Positions 45,766 to 54,811 of a stretch of DNA of 64,000 nt are shown here, piece after piece. How positions within the stretch are numbered: the stretch's first letter is position 1; each line of letters starts with the position of its first letter. The position numbers were made by a program, and so were the translations under genes. This DNA is from Pseudomonas fluorescens (GTDB taxonomy: Bacteria > Pseudomonadota > Gammaproteobacteria > Pseudomonadales > Pseudomonadaceae): the NCBI RefSeq assembly GCF_902498065.1, contig NZ_CABVIR010000004.1, forward strand, positions 186,001-250,000. The letters run 5' to 3'. The notes below the pieces were generated by a model. It had not been told where the DNA came from, searched no databases, and saw only the letters and a program-made list of their open reading frames with translations.

Positions 45766-47145
45766 ATGGAAGCGCAACTCCCCACGACGTATGCCGATAA
45801 ACCCAAGGTGCTTCTGGTTGATGATGAGGAGTCCATCCTCAACAGCCTGCGTCGACTGTTGCGCAGCCAGCCTTACGAGGTGCTGCTGGCCACCAGCGGC
45901 GCCCAGGCGTTGGAAATCATGGCGCAACAACCCATCCATCTGGTGATGAGTGACGCGCGCATGCCCAACATGGACGGCGCCACGCTGTTGGCCCAGGTCC
46001 ACCAGCATTACCCCGAAACCGTGCGGATCATGCTGACCGGTTATGCCGATCCGTCAGCCATTATCAAAGCCATCAATGAGGGGCAGATCCACCGTTTCAT
46101 CAGCAAGCCCTGGCACGATGAGGAAATGCTGCTGACATTGCGCCAATCACTCGCCTATCAGCACTCCGAGCGTGAACGGTTGCGTCTGGTCCAGGAAACG
46201 CGGGAACAGAACGAGAAATTGAAGCTGCTCAACATCACCCTGGACAAACGCGTCGCCTCCCGCACCGCTGAACTGCAGCAGACCGCCGACATGCTCGACC
46301 TGGCCTACGAAGAGCTCAAGCACAGCTACGTCACCGGCACCGAAATGTTCTCGCTGCTGGCCAACCTGCGCATGCCGCCGGCCAAACAGACCAACCGCCA
46401 GATCATCGAGCTGGTGCGGGTGTACTGCAAGCTTCATGGCCTGGATGAGGGCACCAGTCGCGACCTGACCATGGCGGCGGCGCTCTACAACATCGGCAAG
46501 CTGAGCTGGACCGACAGCATGATGACCGCTCCCGTGGACCTGTTGCACCACAATGATCGCGAGCGTTATCGCAATTACCCGAAGCAGAGCGAATCACTGT
46601 TGATGACGCTCGATCCGATGAAGGACGCCGCCCGTCTGATTCTTCACCATCAGGAGCATTGGGACGGCAGTGGCTTTCCTGATCGGCTCAAGGGCGAGGC
46701 GATACCGGTCGGTTCCCGGCTGTTGAAACTGGCCGTGGATTTCATCGAGTTGCAGCGCGGGTTGATCCTGGAGCGGCAGATGAACAGTGATGAGGCGCTG
46801 GTGTATATCCGCAACTATGCCGGAAAACTCTACGACCCCGAGATGGTGGAGGATTTCATTCAGGTGTGCGCCGCGTACCTGAGCGATGTTTCTCTGGCCG
46901 ATCCGACGGTCAAGGTCATGACCACCCGGGAATTGACCGCGGGGATGATCCTGGCGCGCAACCTCAACGCCGATAACGGCATGTTGCTGCTCAACGCCGG
47001 CAAGGTGCTGAACGGGCCGCTGGTAGAAAAGCTGATCGCCTTCGAAGCCATGGAGGGTGCGAAATACAGCATTTTCGTCAGGGTGCCCGAAGAAGTGAAT
47101 GGCGCGATTCTCGAGGAGGGTGAGACTTCCCAGGCCTTGCACTGA
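45766..47145 (+). CDS. Response regulator with degenerate HD-GYP domain
   Basis: 459 residues. An ordinary receiver (VLLVDDEESILNSLRRLL, MSDARMPNMDG, ISKPW) and a coiled linker (~130-180) lead to an HD-GYP-like domain. The metal-binding HD pair in the usual LHDIGK is replaced: AALYNIGKLSW, with Tyr241-Asn242. The later motif is HHQEHWDGSGFP, with GFP (303-305) for GYP. Without the His-Asp dyad, cyclic-di-GMP hydrolysis is unlikely, so it may act as a cyclic-di-GMP receptor or protein-interaction output. A C-terminal ~80-residue extension (TTRELTAGMILARNLNADNGMLLLNAG in landmarks) is the type seen after such domains. Divergent from the five-gene signalling operon. Confidence 0.88.
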   Translation: MEAQLPTTYADKPKVLLVDDEESILNSLRRLLRSQPYEVLLATSGAQALEIMAQQPIHLVMSDARMPNMDGATLLAQVHQHYPETVRIMLTGYADPSAIIKAINEGQIHRFISKPWHDEEMLLTLRQSLAYQHSERERLRLVQETREQNEKLKLLNITLDKRVASRTAELQQTADMLDLAYEELKHSYVTGTEMFSLLANLRMPPAKQTNRQIIELVRVYCKLHGLDEGTSRDLTMAAALYNIGKLSWTDSMMTAPVDLLHHNDRERYRNYPKQSESLLMTLDPMKDAARLILHHQEHWDGSGFPDRLKGEAIPVGSRLLKLAVDFIELQRGLILERQMNSDEALVYIRNYAGKLYDPEMVEDFIQVCAAYLSDVSLADPTVKVMTTRELTAGMILARNLNADNGMLLLNAGKVLNGPLVEKLIAFEAMEGAKYSIFVRVPEEVNGAILEEGETSQALH

Positions 47146-47149
47146 TTTC

Positions 47150-47241
47150 TGTGGGAGCGAGCTTGCTCGCGATGGCGGCGTCTCAGTCAATGTAGATGTT
47201 GAATGTTAAACCGCTATCGCGAGCAGGCTCGCTCCCACAGG
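47150..47241. repeat. REPIN (inverted REP pair)
   Basis: GTGGGAGCGAGCTTGCTCGC and inverted GCGAGCAGGCTCGCTCCCAC around ~45 bp. Confidence 0.9.
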
Positions 47242-47328
47242 GGCTGTGTATCGCAGAAATTTTTCGGCGTGACGACTCCCCGCGCTCATGTGATCCTTGC
47301 GCCTTTTAGCCAAGGCCAATCCTTGTTC

Positions 47329-47763
47329 ATGACTCCTTCATCCGCCACATCACCGAGCATCATCCGCATTGCCGCCGCCCTGTTGATCGGTCCCGACGGT
47401 CGTACCCTCCTGGTTCGCAAGCGCGGCACCGAGGCTTTCATGCAACCGGGCGGCAAGATCGAGGCCCATGAACAACCGGTCCACGCCCTGGCGCGCGAGC
47501 TGGAAGAAGAGTTGGGATTGGCCATCAATCCGGCGCACGCCACCTATCTGGGGCAGTTCTCGGCTCCGGCCGCCAACGAGCCGGGATTTGTCGTACAGGC
47601 CGAACTCTTTCAGCTGACCATCGATTCAGATGTATCGCCTGCAGCGGAGATCGAAGAGGTGCGCTGGATCGACCCCGGCACCGATGGCGATGTCACGCTG
47701 GCGCCATTGACACGCGACCTGATCCTGCCGTTTTATCGAGCCTCGCTCAACGCAATCGCCTGA
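47329..47763 (+). CDS. NUDIX hydrolase
   Basis: 144 residues from the ATG at 47329; the frame extends upstream into REP sequence and should not be used. A full Nudix box is present: GGKIEAHEQPVHALARELEEELGL (landmarks GGKIEAHE and RELEEELGL, fitting Gx5Ex7REUxEExGU). Hydrolyses a nucleoside diphosphate linked to another moiety; the substrate is not predictable. It is followed after 22 bp by a LysE transporter and a GNAT gene on the same strand, so a three-gene transcript is likely. Confidence 0.87.
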   Translation: MTPSSATSPSIIRIAAALLIGPDGRTLLVRKRGTEAFMQPGGKIEAHEQPVHALARELEEELGLAINPAHATYLGQFSAPAANEPGFVVQAELFQLTIDSDVSPAAEIEEVRWIDPGTDGDVTLAPLTRDLILPFYRASLNAIA

Positions 47764-47785
47764 TCATTCACGCCAAGGAACCGCC

Positions 47786-48424
47786 ATGATCCCGCTTCAA
47801 GACTTGCTGATCTTCGCTGCTGCCGCGTTGCTGATGGTACTGACGCCGGGGCCGAACATGATCTACCTGATCTCCCGTTCGATCTGCCAGGGGCGCAAGG
47901 CCGGGGTCACTTCATTGCTCGGTGTGGTGGCGGGCTTCTTTGTGCACCTGTTCGCCGCAGCGGCGGGATTGACCGCGGTGTTCCTCGCGGTGCCGATGGC
48001 CTATGAAGTGTTGAAGTGGGCCGGCGCGCTGTACCTGGTGTGGTTGGCGTGGCAAGCGGTCAGACCGGGCGCGCGTTCACCGTTCGAGGCGCAGCAATTG
48101 CCACCGGACTCCTCGCGCAAACTGATCACCATGGGCTTTTTGACCAGCGCCCTGAACCCGAAGATCGCCGTGTTTTACCTGTCGGTGTTTCCGCAGTTCA
48201 TCACGCCTGAGCACGGCTCGGTGTTCACCCAGAGCATCATCCTCGGCTTGACGCAGATCAGCGTCAGTTTCTGCGTCAACCTGCTGATTGCGCTGTTCGC
48301 CGCCGGTATCGCGTCGTGGTTCGTCAACAACCCGACCTGGCTGGCGGTGCAGCGTTACTTCATGGGGTTTGTGTTGGCGGCGCTGGCCGTGCGGCTGATG
48401 CTTGAGCAACGACGGACGGCATGA
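47786..48424 (+). CDS. LysE family exporter
   Basis: 212 residues, about six transmembrane helices. The N-terminal LLMVLTPGPNMIYLISRSICQGRKAG is the LysE/RhtB signature, with GFLTSALNPKIAVFYLSVFPQF in the middle. Exports amino acids or related compounds using the proton gradient; the substrate is unknown. Its stop overlaps the start of the GNAT gene (ATGA), showing translational coupling. Confidence 0.9.
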   Translation: MIPLQDLLIFAAAALLMVLTPGPNMIYLISRSICQGRKAGVTSLLGVVAGFFVHLFAAAAGLTAVFLAVPMAYEVLKWAGALYLVWLAWQAVRPGARSPFEAQQLPPDSSRKLITMGFLTSALNPKIAVFYLSVFPQFITPEHGSVFTQSIILGLTQISVSFCVNLLIALFAAGIASWFVNNPTWLAVQRYFMGFVLAALAVRLMLEQRRTA

Positions 48425-48924
48425 ATATGTGGATTGAACGGCTTGATGCCAGCCATGCCCTGGACTATCGGGCGTTGATGCTCGAAGCCTACGACCTGCA
48501 TCCCCAGGCGTTTACCTCCAGCGTGCGCGAACGTGCCACGATGCCGCTGAGCTGGTGGGAATCGCGCCTGACCGGCAAGCTCGATGTGGTGTTCGGGGCG
48601 TTTGAGGAAGGGACGTTGGCGGGCATCGTCGGCCTTGCCTTCGAACCTCGGGAAAAGGCTCGGCACAAGGCGACGTTGTTTGGCATGTACGTGTCCGGCA
48701 AGGTCCGTCAGCGCGGGCTCGGTTATCAACTGGTGCAAGCGGCCTTGACCGAAGCGCAAACCCGACCGGGCCTGAGGCTGATCCAGCTGACCGTCACCGC
48801 CGGCAATGAGGCCGCGTTCAACCTGTACCGGCGATGCGGCTTCATCCAGTTCGGCCTCGAACCGCTGGCGGTGCGGGTGGGCGAGGACTACTTCGACAAG
48901 ATCCATATGTGGCGAGAAATCTGA
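48421..48924 (+). CDS. GNAT family N-acetyltransferase
   Basis: 167 residues. The acetyl-CoA-binding motif is visible as GMYVSGKVRQRGLGYQLVQAAL (V-x-x-x-x-RGxGxG/A pattern), followed by IQLTVTAGNEAAFNLYRRCGFIQFG, which is motif B. Transfers an acetyl group from acetyl-CoA to an amine; the acceptor is unknown. Coupled to the LysE exporter gene by a four-base overlap. Confidence 0.88.
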   Translation: MNMWIERLDASHALDYRALMLEAYDLHPQAFTSSVRERATMPLSWWESRLTGKLDVVFGAFEEGTLAGIVGLAFEPREKARHKATLFGMYVSGKVRQRGLGYQLVQAALTEAQTRPGLRLIQLTVTAGNEAAFNLYRRCGFIQFGLEPLAVRVGEDYFDKIHMWREI

Positions 48925-48939
48925 ATCCACCACGATTCC

Positions 48940-49033
48940 CCTGTGGGAGCGAGCCTGCTCGCGATAGCGGCGTGTCAGCCAACATAGATGGCGAATGTTA
49001 GTTCGCTATCGCGAGCAGGCTCGCTCCCACAGG
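48940..49033. repeat. REPIN (inverted REP pair)
   Basis: GTGGGAGCGAGCCTGCTCGC and inverted partner between convergent GNAT and metR genes. Confidence 0.9.
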
Positions 49034-49045
49034 AGACAGGTGTTG

Positions 49046-49963
49046 TTATCGGACAGCGCTGACGCCATCGAGTGTTGAAAACGACGTGTCCTTGGCCGTC
49101 AGCAGGAAGTCGCGCATATATGGCGCATCCAGCATGTCTGCGCGAATCCCCGCGTACAACGTCGCAAACAATCCCTTCTCGCCCAGCCGCTTGGCTTTCA
49201 CGTAACCCCGTGAACTGTATTCATGCAGCGCCCAATGCGGCATGCCACACACGCCGCGACCGCTGGCCACCAACTGCATCATCATCACCGTCAGTTCCGA
49301 GGTGCGGACCTGGGCCGGTTCGATGTCGGCCGGCTCCAGGAAGCGGGTGAAGATGTCCAGCCGATCACGCTCCACCGGATAAGTGATCAGGGTTTCCGTG
49401 AGCAAATCCTCCGGAACGATGTAGGCCTTGTTCGCCAGACGGTGCTGGTTGGCGACCGCGAGCATGGCTTCATAGGTGAACAACGGCACATAGGTGATCC
49501 CGGCCAGTTCCAGTGGATCGGAGGTCACCACCAGATCCAGATCACCACGGGCCAACGCCGGCAGCGGCGCGAAAGAGAAGCCCGAGGCCAGGTCCAGCTC
49601 GACTTCCGGCCAGGCATCGCGGAATTGGTCGATGGTCGGCATCAGCCACTGAAAGCAACTGTGGCACTCGATCGCCATGTGCAAGCGCCCGGCGGTGCCA
49701 CCGGCCAGTCGCGCGATATCACGCTCGGCGCCGCGCAGCAGCGGCAACGTGGCGTCGGCCAGTTGCAGCAGGCGCAAACCGGCACTGGTGAAACGCACCG
49801 GTTTGGTCTTGCGCACGAACAGCGGCATGCCCATGCGCTCTTCCAGCTCCTTGAACTGGTGGGACAGCGCCGACTGCGTCAGGTGCAGGCGGTCGGCGGC
49901 ATCGACCAGGCTATCGGCTTCGCGCAAGGCGTGCAGGGTCTTCAGGTGGCGGATTTCAAGCAC
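49046..49963 (-). CDS. metR: LysR-type activator of methionine biosynthesis
   Basis: 305 residues from a GTG at 49963 with GGAG seven bases before it. The open frame continues far upstream only because it is antisense to metE. N-terminal helix-turn-helix MLEIRHLKTLHALREADSLVDAADRLHLTQSALSHQFKELE (landmarks LVDAADRLHLTQSALSHQ, LFVRKTKPVRFT), then the LysR effector domain. SFAPLPALARGDLDLVVTSDP is typical of MetR, which uses homocysteine as co-inducer. Divergent from metE across a 108-bp spacer, the classic arrangement. Confidence 0.94.
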   Translation of the reverse strand: MLEIRHLKTLHALREADSLVDAADRLHLTQSALSHQFKELEERMGMPLFVRKTKPVRFTSAGLRLLQLADATLPLLRGAERDIARLAGGTAGRLHMAIECHSCFQWLMPTIDQFRDAWPEVELDLASGFSFAPLPALARGDLDLVVTSDPLELAGITYVPLFTYEAMLAVANQHRLANKAYIVPEDLLTETLITYPVERDRLDIFTRFLEPADIEPAQVRTSELTVMMMQLVASGRGVCGMPHWALHEYSSRGYVKAKRLGEKGLFATLYAGIRADMLDAPYMRDFLLTAKDTSFSTLDGVSAVR

Positions 49964-50006
49964 CGGGCGGCTCCATGAGTAAAACTTGTGATCAACACGA
50001 AAAGGT

Positions 50007-50019
50007 TGAGTTTGTCTCA
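50007..50019. promoter_or_regulatory. Possible MetR-binding dyad
   Basis: TGAGTTTGTCTCA: TGAG-N5-CTCA, near the LysR/MetR form TGAA-N5-TTCA, in the metR-metE spacer about 55 bp before metE. Confidence 0.4.
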
Positions 50020-50071
50020 TGTTGGGTTGGCTGTCGACAATGGCGCCATCTTTTACAGGGAGAAACACACC

Positions 50072-52384
50072 ATGGCTCTGGCCCACACACTTGGTTTTCC
50101 GCGCATCGGCGCTGACCGCGAACTGAAAAAAGCCCTCGAATCCTACTGGAAGGGCGATCTCGATCAGGACGCGCTGAACAGCGTCGGCCGCCAGTTGCGC
50201 GCCACCCACTGGCAATTGCAGAAAGACGCCGGGATCGACCTGCTGCCGGTCGGCGACTTCGCCTGGTATGACCAGGTCCTGACGCACTCCCTGACCTTCG
50301 GTGTGATCCCGGAGCGTTTCGACAGTGCCAAGGATGCCCGAGGCCTGCCGACCCTCGACACCCTGTTCGCCATGGCTCGCGGCGCTACCGCAGCCTGCTG
50401 CGGCGGCGAACATGCCAAGGCGCAATACGCCCAGGAGCTGACCAAGTGGTTCGACACCAACTACCACTACCTGGTCCCGGAATTCAGCGCTGACCAGCAG
50501 TTCAAGCTGAGCTGGGAACAGCTGTTCGACGAAGTCGACGAAGCCAGGGCGCTGGGCCACAACGTCAAACCGGTGATCATCGGCCCGCTGACTTACCTGT
50601 GGCTGGGCAAGGCCAAAGGCAACGACTTCGACAAACTCGACCTGCTGGAACGCCTGCTGCCGATCTACGGTGAAATCCTCGGTCGCCTCGCGGCACAAGG
50701 CGTGGAGTGGGTGCAGATCGATGAACCGATCCTGACCCTCGACCTGCCGCAAGAATGGAAAAACGCCTTCGAGCGCGCCTACCACATCCTCCAGTATTCG
50801 CCGCTGAAAAAACTGTTGGCGACCTACTTCAGCGGCCTGCAGGACAACCTCGGTCTGGCCGTCGGTTTGCCCGTACAAGGCTTGCACATCGATGCGGTGC
50901 GCGCGCCCGACCAACTGCTCCACGTGCTCGATCGTCTGCCGACCTACAAGATTCTCTCGGTGGGCCTGGTCAACGGTCGCAACGTCTGGCGTTGCGAGCT
51001 GGAACCGGTGCTCGCACAACTGCAATTCGCCCAGGAACGCTTCGGCGACAACCTGTGGGTCAGCAGTTCCTGCTCGCTGCTGCACAGCCCGGTGGACCTG
51101 GAGCGCGAAGACAAACTCGACCCTGAATTGAAAAGCTGGCTGGCGTTTGCGGTGCAGAAGTGTGGCGAAATCGCCGTGTTGCGCGATGCCCTCAACGATC
51201 CGCAATCGCCCAAGGTGCAAACCGCGCTGGCCGACAGCCGGGCGACTCAGGCCAGCCGTGCCGAATCCCCGCGTATCCACAAAGCTGAAGTGCAAGCCCG
51301 CCTCAACGCCATCGGTGCCGCCGACAGCCAACGCCATTCGCCGTTTGCCAAGCGCATCGAGCAACAGCGCGCACGGTTGCAACTGCCTGTGTTCCCGACC
51401 ACCACCATCGGTTCGTTCCCGCAGACCGGTTCGATCCGCCTGGCGCGTCAGGCGTTCAAGCAAGGCAAACTGTCGGCCAACGACTACACCGACGCCATGC
51501 ACAGCGAGATCCGCCACGCGGTGCAAGTCCAGGAACGCCTGGGCCTGGACGTACTGGTGCACGGTGAAGCCGAACGCAACGACATGGTCGAGTATTTCGC
51601 CGAGCAGCTGGACGGCTACCTGTTCACCCGCTTTGGCTGGGTCCAGAGCTACGGTTCGCGCTGCGTCAAACCGGCGGTCATCTACGGTGACCTGAGCCGT
51701 CCGAAGGCCATGACCGTCGACTGGATCACCTATGCACAGAGCCTGACCGACAAGGTCATGAAAGGCATGCTTACCGGTCCCGTGACCATGTTGATGTGGT
51801 CGTTCCCGCGTGAAGACGTTTCACGCAAAGTCCAGGCGCAGCAGTTGGCATTGGCCCTGCGTGACGAGGTGGTCGACCTGGAAAACGCCGGCATCAAGAT
51901 CGTGCAGATCGACGAAGCCGCGTTCCGCGAAGGCTTACCGTTGCGCCGGGCGCAATGGCAGGAATACCTCGATTGGGCGGTGGAAGCGTTCCGCTTGAGC
52001 GCCTCCGGCGTGCGCGATGAAACCCAGATCCACACGCACATGTGCTACAGCGAATTCAACGACGTGATCGAATCCATCGCGGCCATGGACGCTGACGTGA
52101 TCACCATCGAAACCTCGCGTTCGGACATGGAGTTGCTGGAAGCCTTCGAAGCGTTCGATTACCCGAATGACATCGGTCCGGGTGTGTATGACATTCACTC
52201 GCCACGGGTGCCGGACACGGCCGAGATGGTCAAGTTGATGAGCAAAGCGGTGAAGCGCATTCCGGCGCAGCGGTTGTGGGTGAATCCGGATTGCGGGTTG
52301 AAGACCCGGGCGTGGCCGGAGACGGAGGCGGCGCTGGTGAACATGGTGGCGGCTGCACGGCAGTTGCGGAGTCAGTTGGCTTAA
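50072..52384 (+). CDS. metE: Cobalamin-independent methionine synthase
   Basis: 770 residues from the ATG at 50072 (GGGAG upstream; N-terminus [26 protein letters not shown] in landmarks [17 protein letters not shown]). Transfers a methyl group from 5-methyltetrahydropteroyl-triglutamate to homocysteine. The C-terminal catalytic barrel has [28 protein letters not shown] and the zinc ligands in THMCYSEF and NPDCGLKTR. Cytosolic last step of methionine synthesis. Under MetR control from the divergent gene. An 18-bp perfect inverted repeat lies ~50 bp after the stop. Confidence 0.97.
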   Translation: MALAHTLGFPRIGADRELKKALESYWKGDLDQDALNSVGRQLRATHWQLQKDAGIDLLPVGDFAWYDQVLTHSLTFGVIPERFDSAKDARGLPTLDTLFAMARGATAACCGGEHAKAQYAQELTKWFDTNYHYLVPEFSADQQFKLSWEQLFDEVDEARALGHNVKPVIIGPLTYLWLGKAKGNDFDKLDLLERLLPIYGEILGRLAAQGVEWVQIDEPILTLDLPQEWKNAFERAYHILQYSPLKKLLATYFSGLQDNLGLAVGLPVQGLHIDAVRAPDQLLHVLDRLPTYKILSVGLVNGRNVWRCELEPVLAQLQFAQERFGDNLWVSSSCSLLHSPVDLEREDKLDPELKSWLAFAVQKCGEIAVLRDALNDPQSPKVQTALADSRATQASRAESPRIHKAEVQARLNAIGAADSQRHSPFAKRIEQQRARLQLPVFPTTTIGSFPQTGSIRLARQAFKQGKLSANDYTDAMHSEIRHAVQVQERLGLDVLVHGEAERNDMVEYFAEQLDGYLFTRFGWVQSYGSRCVKPAVIYGDLSRPKAMTVDWITYAQSLTDKVMKGMLTGPVTMLMWSFPREDVSRKVQAQQLALALRDEVVDLENAGIKIVQIDEAAFREGLPLRRAQWQEYLDWAVEAFRLSASGVRDETQIHTHMCYSEFNDVIESIAAMDADVITIETSRSDMELLEAFEAFDYPNDIGPGVYDIHSPRVPDTAEMVKLMSKAVKRIPAQRLWVNPDCGLKTRAWPETEAALVNMVAAARQLRSQLA

Positions 52385-52436
52385 GCGCTGCGGCGTCTCC
52401 CCGGACGCCATCGTCGGAACGCCGCCCGGAGCAAGC

Positions 52437-52509
52437 CCCACAGGTTCGATGTCGATCACAGGTTTTGTGTACGACATCGAACCTGTGGGAGCGAGCTTGC
52501 TCGCGATGA
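52437..52509. repeat. 18-bp perfect inverted repeat joined to a single REP
   Basis: CCCACAGGTTCGATGTCG at 52437-52454 and CGACATCGAACCTGTGGG at 52472-52489, with a 17-nt loop. The right arm runs into a REP core (GAGCGAGCTTGCTCGCGATG) at 52489-52509. It could act as a metE transcript end. Confidence 0.75.
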
Positions 52510-52637
52510 ACGATAACGCGGTCTTGAATACGACCGCTCGGCGATCTTCATCAAACTGTCACGCAACTGTGGCAGCGCGCTTGAACAAACTTCATCAGAC
52601 TCGCGCTCTACTGGGGTTCTGCGTTTCGGTGTTTTTC

Positions 52638-53672
52638 ATGCGTGCACGATTTTTCTCAACGGCGGCCTTCCTGGCCGCGTTGTTGTTTGGCCTGCCGTCC
52701 TTTGCGGCGTCTCGATGCGATGTCAATGTTCCGACCGAACGGGTGGATCTGGCACAGGTGAGCCTGGCGTACCAGAGCATCGGCCGTGCCGCCGACCCGG
52801 CATTGCTGCTGGTGATGGGCCTGGGCGGGCAGTTGATTCACTGGCCGGACGAGGTGGTGGTCGCGCTGTGCCAGCAGGGCTTTCGGGTGATTCGGTATGA
52901 CAATCGCGATGTCGGCCTGTCCACCTGGCGGCAATCGCCGGTCGACGCCAACCTGACCTTCGAAGTGCTGCGCTACAAACTCGGCTTGCCGGTATCGGCG
53001 CCGTACTCCCTGACGGACATGGCCGACGATGCGCTGGGCTTGATGGATGCCTTGCACGTCGAGCAGTTCCACGTGCTGGGCGCGAGCATGGGCGGGATGA
53101 TCGCCCAGCACATGGCTGCGATGGCGCCGCAGCGGGTCGAGAGCCTGACGCTGATCATGACCAGTTCCGGCGCCGAAGGCTTGCCGGCGCCAAACGCGGC
53201 GCTGGTGCAACTGCTTTCGCGCCGTGGCGCGCCGAATCGTGAAGTGGCGCTGGAGCAGCAAGCCGACTTGCTGGCGGCGTTGGGCAGTCCGACGGTGAGC
53301 GATGACCGGCAGGTGTTGCTGCATCAGGCGGCGCTGTCCTATGACCGGGCGTTCAACCCCGAGGGCGTGAAGCGCCAGATCATGGCGATCCTCGCCGAGC
53401 CGAGCCGGGTGGCACTGCTCAATCAACTGCGCGTGCCGACGCTGGTGGTCCACGGCACTGCCGATCCGCTGTTGCCGGTGATGCATGGCGTGCACCTGGC
53501 GGCGCATATTCGGGGCAGTCAGTTGAAGCTGATTCCGGGGCTGGCGCATCGTTTTCAGGAGGCCTTCAAAGCGCCATTGCTCGCGGCGGTGTTGCCTTAT
53601 TTGCAGGCTCACCGGGAAGACACCTCGCACTGGGCGCAGATCGATCCGGTGGTTGAACACAACCTTCTGTAA
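52638..53672 (+). CDS. Exported alpha/beta hydrolase
   Basis: 344 residues from the ATG at 52638; earlier in-frame starts fall in REP sequence. Signal peptide [25 protein letters not shown]. Then the fold's marks: [15 protein letters not shown] (oxyanion loop), [10 protein letters not shown], nucleophile Ser150 in [11 protein letters not shown], then [11 protein letters not shown] (acid region) and the catalytic His in GLAHRF. Probably a periplasmic esterase or related hydrolase; substrate unknown. Monocistronic. Confidence 0.87.
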   Translation: MRARFFSTAAFLAALLFGLPSFAASRCDVNVPTERVDLAQVSLAYQSIGRAADPALLLVMGLGGQLIHWPDEVVVALCQQGFRVIRYDNRDVGLSTWRQSPVDANLTFEVLRYKLGLPVSAPYSLTDMADDALGLMDALHVEQFHVLGASMGGMIAQHMAAMAPQRVESLTLIMTSSGAEGLPAPNAALVQLLSRRGAPNREVALEQQADLLAALGSPTVSDDRQVLLHQAALSYDRAFNPEGVKRQIMAILAEPSRVALLNQLRVPTLVVHGTADPLLPVMHGVHLAAHIRGSQLKLIPGLAHRFQEAFKAPLLAAVLPYLQAHREDTSHWAQIDPVVEHNLL

Positions 53673-53763
53673 CTGACAGACGCCCGACTTCTAGCAGATG
53701 TACCCGGTTCTTCAGGTGTATCGTTCAACCTTTGCGGCCCGTATCCAGCCTTCGAGGTGAGTG

Positions 53764-54429
53764 ATGAGTACCCCCCTGAAAATCGATTTCGTCAGCGACG
53801 TGTCCTGCCCCTGGTGCGTCGTCGGTCTGTACGGCCTGACCCGGGCGCTGGATCTTCTGGGCGATGAAGTCCAGGCCGAGATCCGCTTCCAGCCGTTCGA
53901 GCTGAACCCGAAGATGGGCCCGGAAGGTCAGAACATCACCGAACACATCACCGAGAAATACGGCTCGACCCCCGAGCAGTCGCAGAAGAACCGCGAAATG
54001 ATCCGTGCGCGTGGCGCCGAAGTCGGTTTCGCCTTTCGCACCGACGGCAACAGCCGCATCTACAACACTTTCGATGCTCATCGCTTGCTGTACTGGGCGG
54101 GGCTGGAGGGGTTGCAGTTCAATCTGAAAGAAGCGTTGTTCAAGGCGTATTTCACGGAGGGCGGCAATCCTTCCGACCCCGCTCAGTTGGCGCAGATCGC
54201 GCAAAGCGTTGGCCTGGACCGCCAGCGGGCCGAGGCGATCCTGGCGTCGGACGCGTTCGCCAAAGAAGTCCGCGAGGAAGAGCAGTTGTGGCTGTCGCGT
54301 GGGGTGAGTTCGGTGCCGACCGTGGTGTTCAATGGGCAATACGCGGTCAGTGGCGGGCAGCCGGTTGAGACCTTTGTCGGAGCGATCCGGCAGATCATGA
54401 GCGAATCAAAGGGCGGGATCGTTAGCTGA
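53764..54429 (+). CDS. DsbA/FrnE-family thioredoxin-fold oxidoreductase
   Basis: 221 residues from the ATG at 53764, GAGG six bases upstream (a GTG at 53761 is less likely). The active site is VSCPWC (Cys15, Cys18) immediately after the first beta-strand KIDFVSDV. Helical insertion and the cis-Pro segment VSSVPTVVFNGQYAVSGGQP follow. No signal peptide, so this is the cytosolic FrnE/HCCA-isomerase-like branch, thought to take part in thiol redox or stress defence. Substrate unknown. Confidence 0.88.
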   Translation: MSTPLKIDFVSDVSCPWCVVGLYGLTRALDLLGDEVQAEIRFQPFELNPKMGPEGQNITEHITEKYGSTPEQSQKNREMIRARGAEVGFAFRTDGNSRIYNTFDAHRLLYWAGLEGLQFNLKEALFKAYFTEGGNPSDPAQLAQIAQSVGLDRQRAEAILASDAFAKEVREEEQLWLSRGVSSVPTVVFNGQYAVSGGQPVETFVGAIRQIMSESKGGIVS

Positions 54430-54472
54430 TCGTATGGCGAGCGGAATAACTGTGGGAGCAAGGGGAATGTGT

Positions 54473-54811
54473 TCAGGCCTGGAAGCGGAGCCAAACGCTG
54501 ACGAGTACGGTCGCTGCCATCAACCACGCCACCGCAGCCACCGCGAGCGAAGCCTCCAGTCGCATCCGGTCCACCATCAGGTACAACGTCGCCAGGTAGA
54601 TGAAGTACGGAATGATCGACCACATGCCGAACACGATGGTGGTCTTCAAATCGTCCAGCGAGCGCCCTTTGCCGACGATGTAGTGCGCAATCAGCGCGAA
54701 GGTCGGAAACAGCGGCACCAGGCCGGCGATGTAATAGTTTTTGGTCTTGGCCAGCGCAGCGAGGATCAGCACCACCGCCGCGCCCAGGGTTGCCTTGAGC
54801 ATCAGGTCCAT
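54473..54811 (-). CDS. glpM: GlpM family inner-membrane protein
   Basis: 112 residues with four hydrophobic helices: MLKATLGAAVVLILAAL, NYYIAGLVPLFPTFALIAHYIVG (landmark YIAGLVPLFPTFALIAHY), TTIVFGMWSIIPYFIYLATLY, LAVAAVAWLMAATVLVSV. It matches GlpM, a small membrane protein first noted next to the P. aeruginosa glp genes and reported to affect alginate. Here it is away from glpD and instead follows aauR: the ATG (54811) overlaps the regulator's TGA by one base. Start could be the internal ATG (MLKATLG). Molecular role unknown. Confidence 0.85.
   Translation of the reverse strand: MDLMLKATLGAAVVLILAALAKTKNYYIAGLVPLFPTFALIAHYIVGKGRSLDDLKTTIVFGMWSIIPYFIYLATLYLMVDRMRLEASLAVAAVAWLMAATVLVSVWLRFQA

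Noticed and set aside
49964..51562. N-terminal 533-residue extension of metR
   Set aside because: It is antisense to metE; the conserved MetR N-terminus starts at the GTG 49963 with its own ribosome-binding site.
54440..54472. REP element after the FrnE-like gene
   Set aside because: Only CTGTGGGAGCAAGG remains; too short to call a repeat.
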